Translations under genes and position numbers: made by a program
The notes under the pieces: generated by a model
Seen by the model: the letters and a program-made list of their open reading frames with translations, nothing else
Told to the model about the DNA's origin: nothing
Databases searched by the model: none
Assembly: GCA_034440615.1 (NCBI GenBank)
Contig: JAOTOM010005179.1
Coordinates: 645,001 to 709,000 of the forward strand
Source: Ashinkailepas kermadecensis
Lineage: Eukaryota; Arthropoda; Thecostraca; Neolepadidae
Reading direction: 5' to 3'
DNA length: 64,000 nt
Shown here: piece after piece, positions 63,501 through 64,000 of the stretch
Layout: every line of letters starts with the position of its first letter
Position numbering within the stretch: the first letter of the stretch is position 1

Positions 63501-64000
63501 TACCGTGTTCCAATCAGGGGAGGCATCATTTAGCCTTTCGCTAGTTGTGCGATGTTGAAACGATGGTGCCGTTCATCACAAAATGATGTCATTTAAGATG
63601 CCTTTCAGTTCATCTGACATCAATCTTAAACTGAGAGGGTACTTAGAACCACACATGTTTTACTCTTTCTGAGAGTAAGTATCCATGGCATGCTAAGAAC
63701 ATCTGATATTGCATAACAGATTACACGGGATAATCATCTATCTGGCATTGTATAGCGAGACGTGCTGTATCAGTATCCACTATAGTGAGCATGTGAATTG
63801 TATGCATACATGATACTGCTATGAACTAGGCACTGTTAGACACGTGGTGGCAGGGCGACTGCCAAAACATTCATCTCGAAGTTCGACGAGGAGAAATCTT
63901 ATGCCAAGCATGTTGAGTTGAACTCATTAGGTGGCATGATCCACCCATTTTCATGCAATATTCATCACTGGGGAGATATGCATATCCTCACTGATCTGGT
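57541..64000. other. intronic AT-rich DNA, no exon recognised
   Basis: Apart from the doubtful frame at 58939-59505, only G-runs (about 62208 and 63440) and scattered short frames. Imperfect inverted ends TACCTCAAGTG/TACCTCAGGTA at 60769-60875 could mark a tiny MITE but are weak. Confidence 0.45.
58939..59505 (-). CDS. unrecognised 188-residue open frame, doubtful
   Basis: This is the longest open frame in the window outside repeats and GC-rich DNA. The predicted product is basic at its N-terminus (MCILKMYKPRLKRHLYSPSK), with a Lys/Arg stretch RQIRKKRSSKP near residues 40-50, and mildly hydrophobic later. I recognise no domain, no transposase signature and no homologue. It could be a transposon remnant, a small gene antisense to Ubx inside its intron, or chance. 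Confidence 0.12.
   Translation of the reverse strand: MCILKMYKPRLKRHLYSPSKTASKQSLNPEDCWVMSYVRQIRKKRSSKPTTSVEKYHMMFPSSANYLHGRTYCNVLTWVVPLALRKCFALMGKFAHLDLSHHIREYFVAVVSLPEQIFSKYSPLGNTGKMQCSSFLFVFCFSTGKINGIKPYLLEVRCIITPNNCYGENGLTFSLRKSIHLELTNLYF

Larger units (their letters stand above)
45329..64000 (+). other. Ubx: presumed Ubx intron 1 (5' part, runs off the window)
   Basis: The intron begins with GTCAGT at 45329. No homeodomain-coding segment was seen downstream on the + strand, so the intron is at least 18.6 kb, in keeping with the long Ubx introns of other arthropods. The first ~7 kb is GC-rich and CpG-rich. The rest alternates AT-rich DNA with minisatellites (46.2, 48.3, 49.2, 54.3, 55.1 and 55.5-56.5 kb) and a GC-rich island at 56.6-57.5 kb. 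I saw no convincing microexon, but exons of under 60 bp are easily missed by eye. Confidence 0.6.

Noticed and set aside
45329..64000. Ubx homeobox exon
   Set aside because: Looked for a homeodomain-coding stretch on the + strand and found none; presumably beyond the window.

Overview
The window looks like a piece of an arthropod nuclear genome: long gene-poor DNA, one spliced developmental gene, relics of eukaryotic transposons and an unusually heavy load of minisatellites. There are no bacterial-style operons, and nearly all the longer open frames are by-products of tandem repeats or GC-rich DNA.

The one confident protein-coding feature is the first coding exon of the Hox gene Ultrabithorax (Ubx), + strand, 44866-45328. 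It carries an Ubx-type N-terminal block (YFEQSGFY), SPFNDATSACKLY, AYKVDC, and the hexapeptide block YPWMAIAG, where a splice donor follows at once. The homeobox exon was not found downstream, so 45329-64000 is probably intron. The sequence N-terminal to YFEQ (MGDNNIALRP) differs from the usual MNSYFEQ start. This suggests a divergent lineage, possibly a crustacean, but the species cannot be fixed from the sequence.

Layout. 1-7.2 kb: AT-rich DNA with three GC-rich islands (2.6-3.2, 3.7-4.05 and 6.45-7.15 kb) and a 200-bp hAT-like MITE at 0.8 kb. 7.7-8.9 kb: a second hAT-like element followed by a tRNA-derived SINE. 9-29 kb: a series of minisatellites with units of 22, 25, 30, 33, 51, 56-59, 63, 72 and 95 bp, plus a dispersed repeat pair. 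29.8-36.2 kb: a second SINE copy, a 103-bp array, a third hAT-like element and two head-to-head relics of a Penelope-like retroelement. 37-38 kb: a near-perfect 29-bp array of exactly 34 units. 40.96-42.05 kb: a 1.08-kb foldback transposon with an 11-bp target-site duplication. 44.4-45.3 kb: Ubx promoter region and exon 1. 45.3-64 kb: presumed Ubx intron 1, GC-rich for its first ~7 kb, with six further minisatellites, among them a G-rich 14-bp array and a 42-bp array with a 199-bp higher-order period, and a GC-rich island at 56.6-57.5 kb.

The genes do not form a pathway. The biological theme is a Hox locus whose upstream and intronic DNA has been heavily invaded by mobile elements and satellites. 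Repeat borders, target-site duplications and unit lengths were read directly by eye. Family names rest on known hallmarks, and functional ideas about E-boxes, Pho/YY1 sites, G-quadruplexes and a degenerate iab-4/iab-8-like motif are inference.
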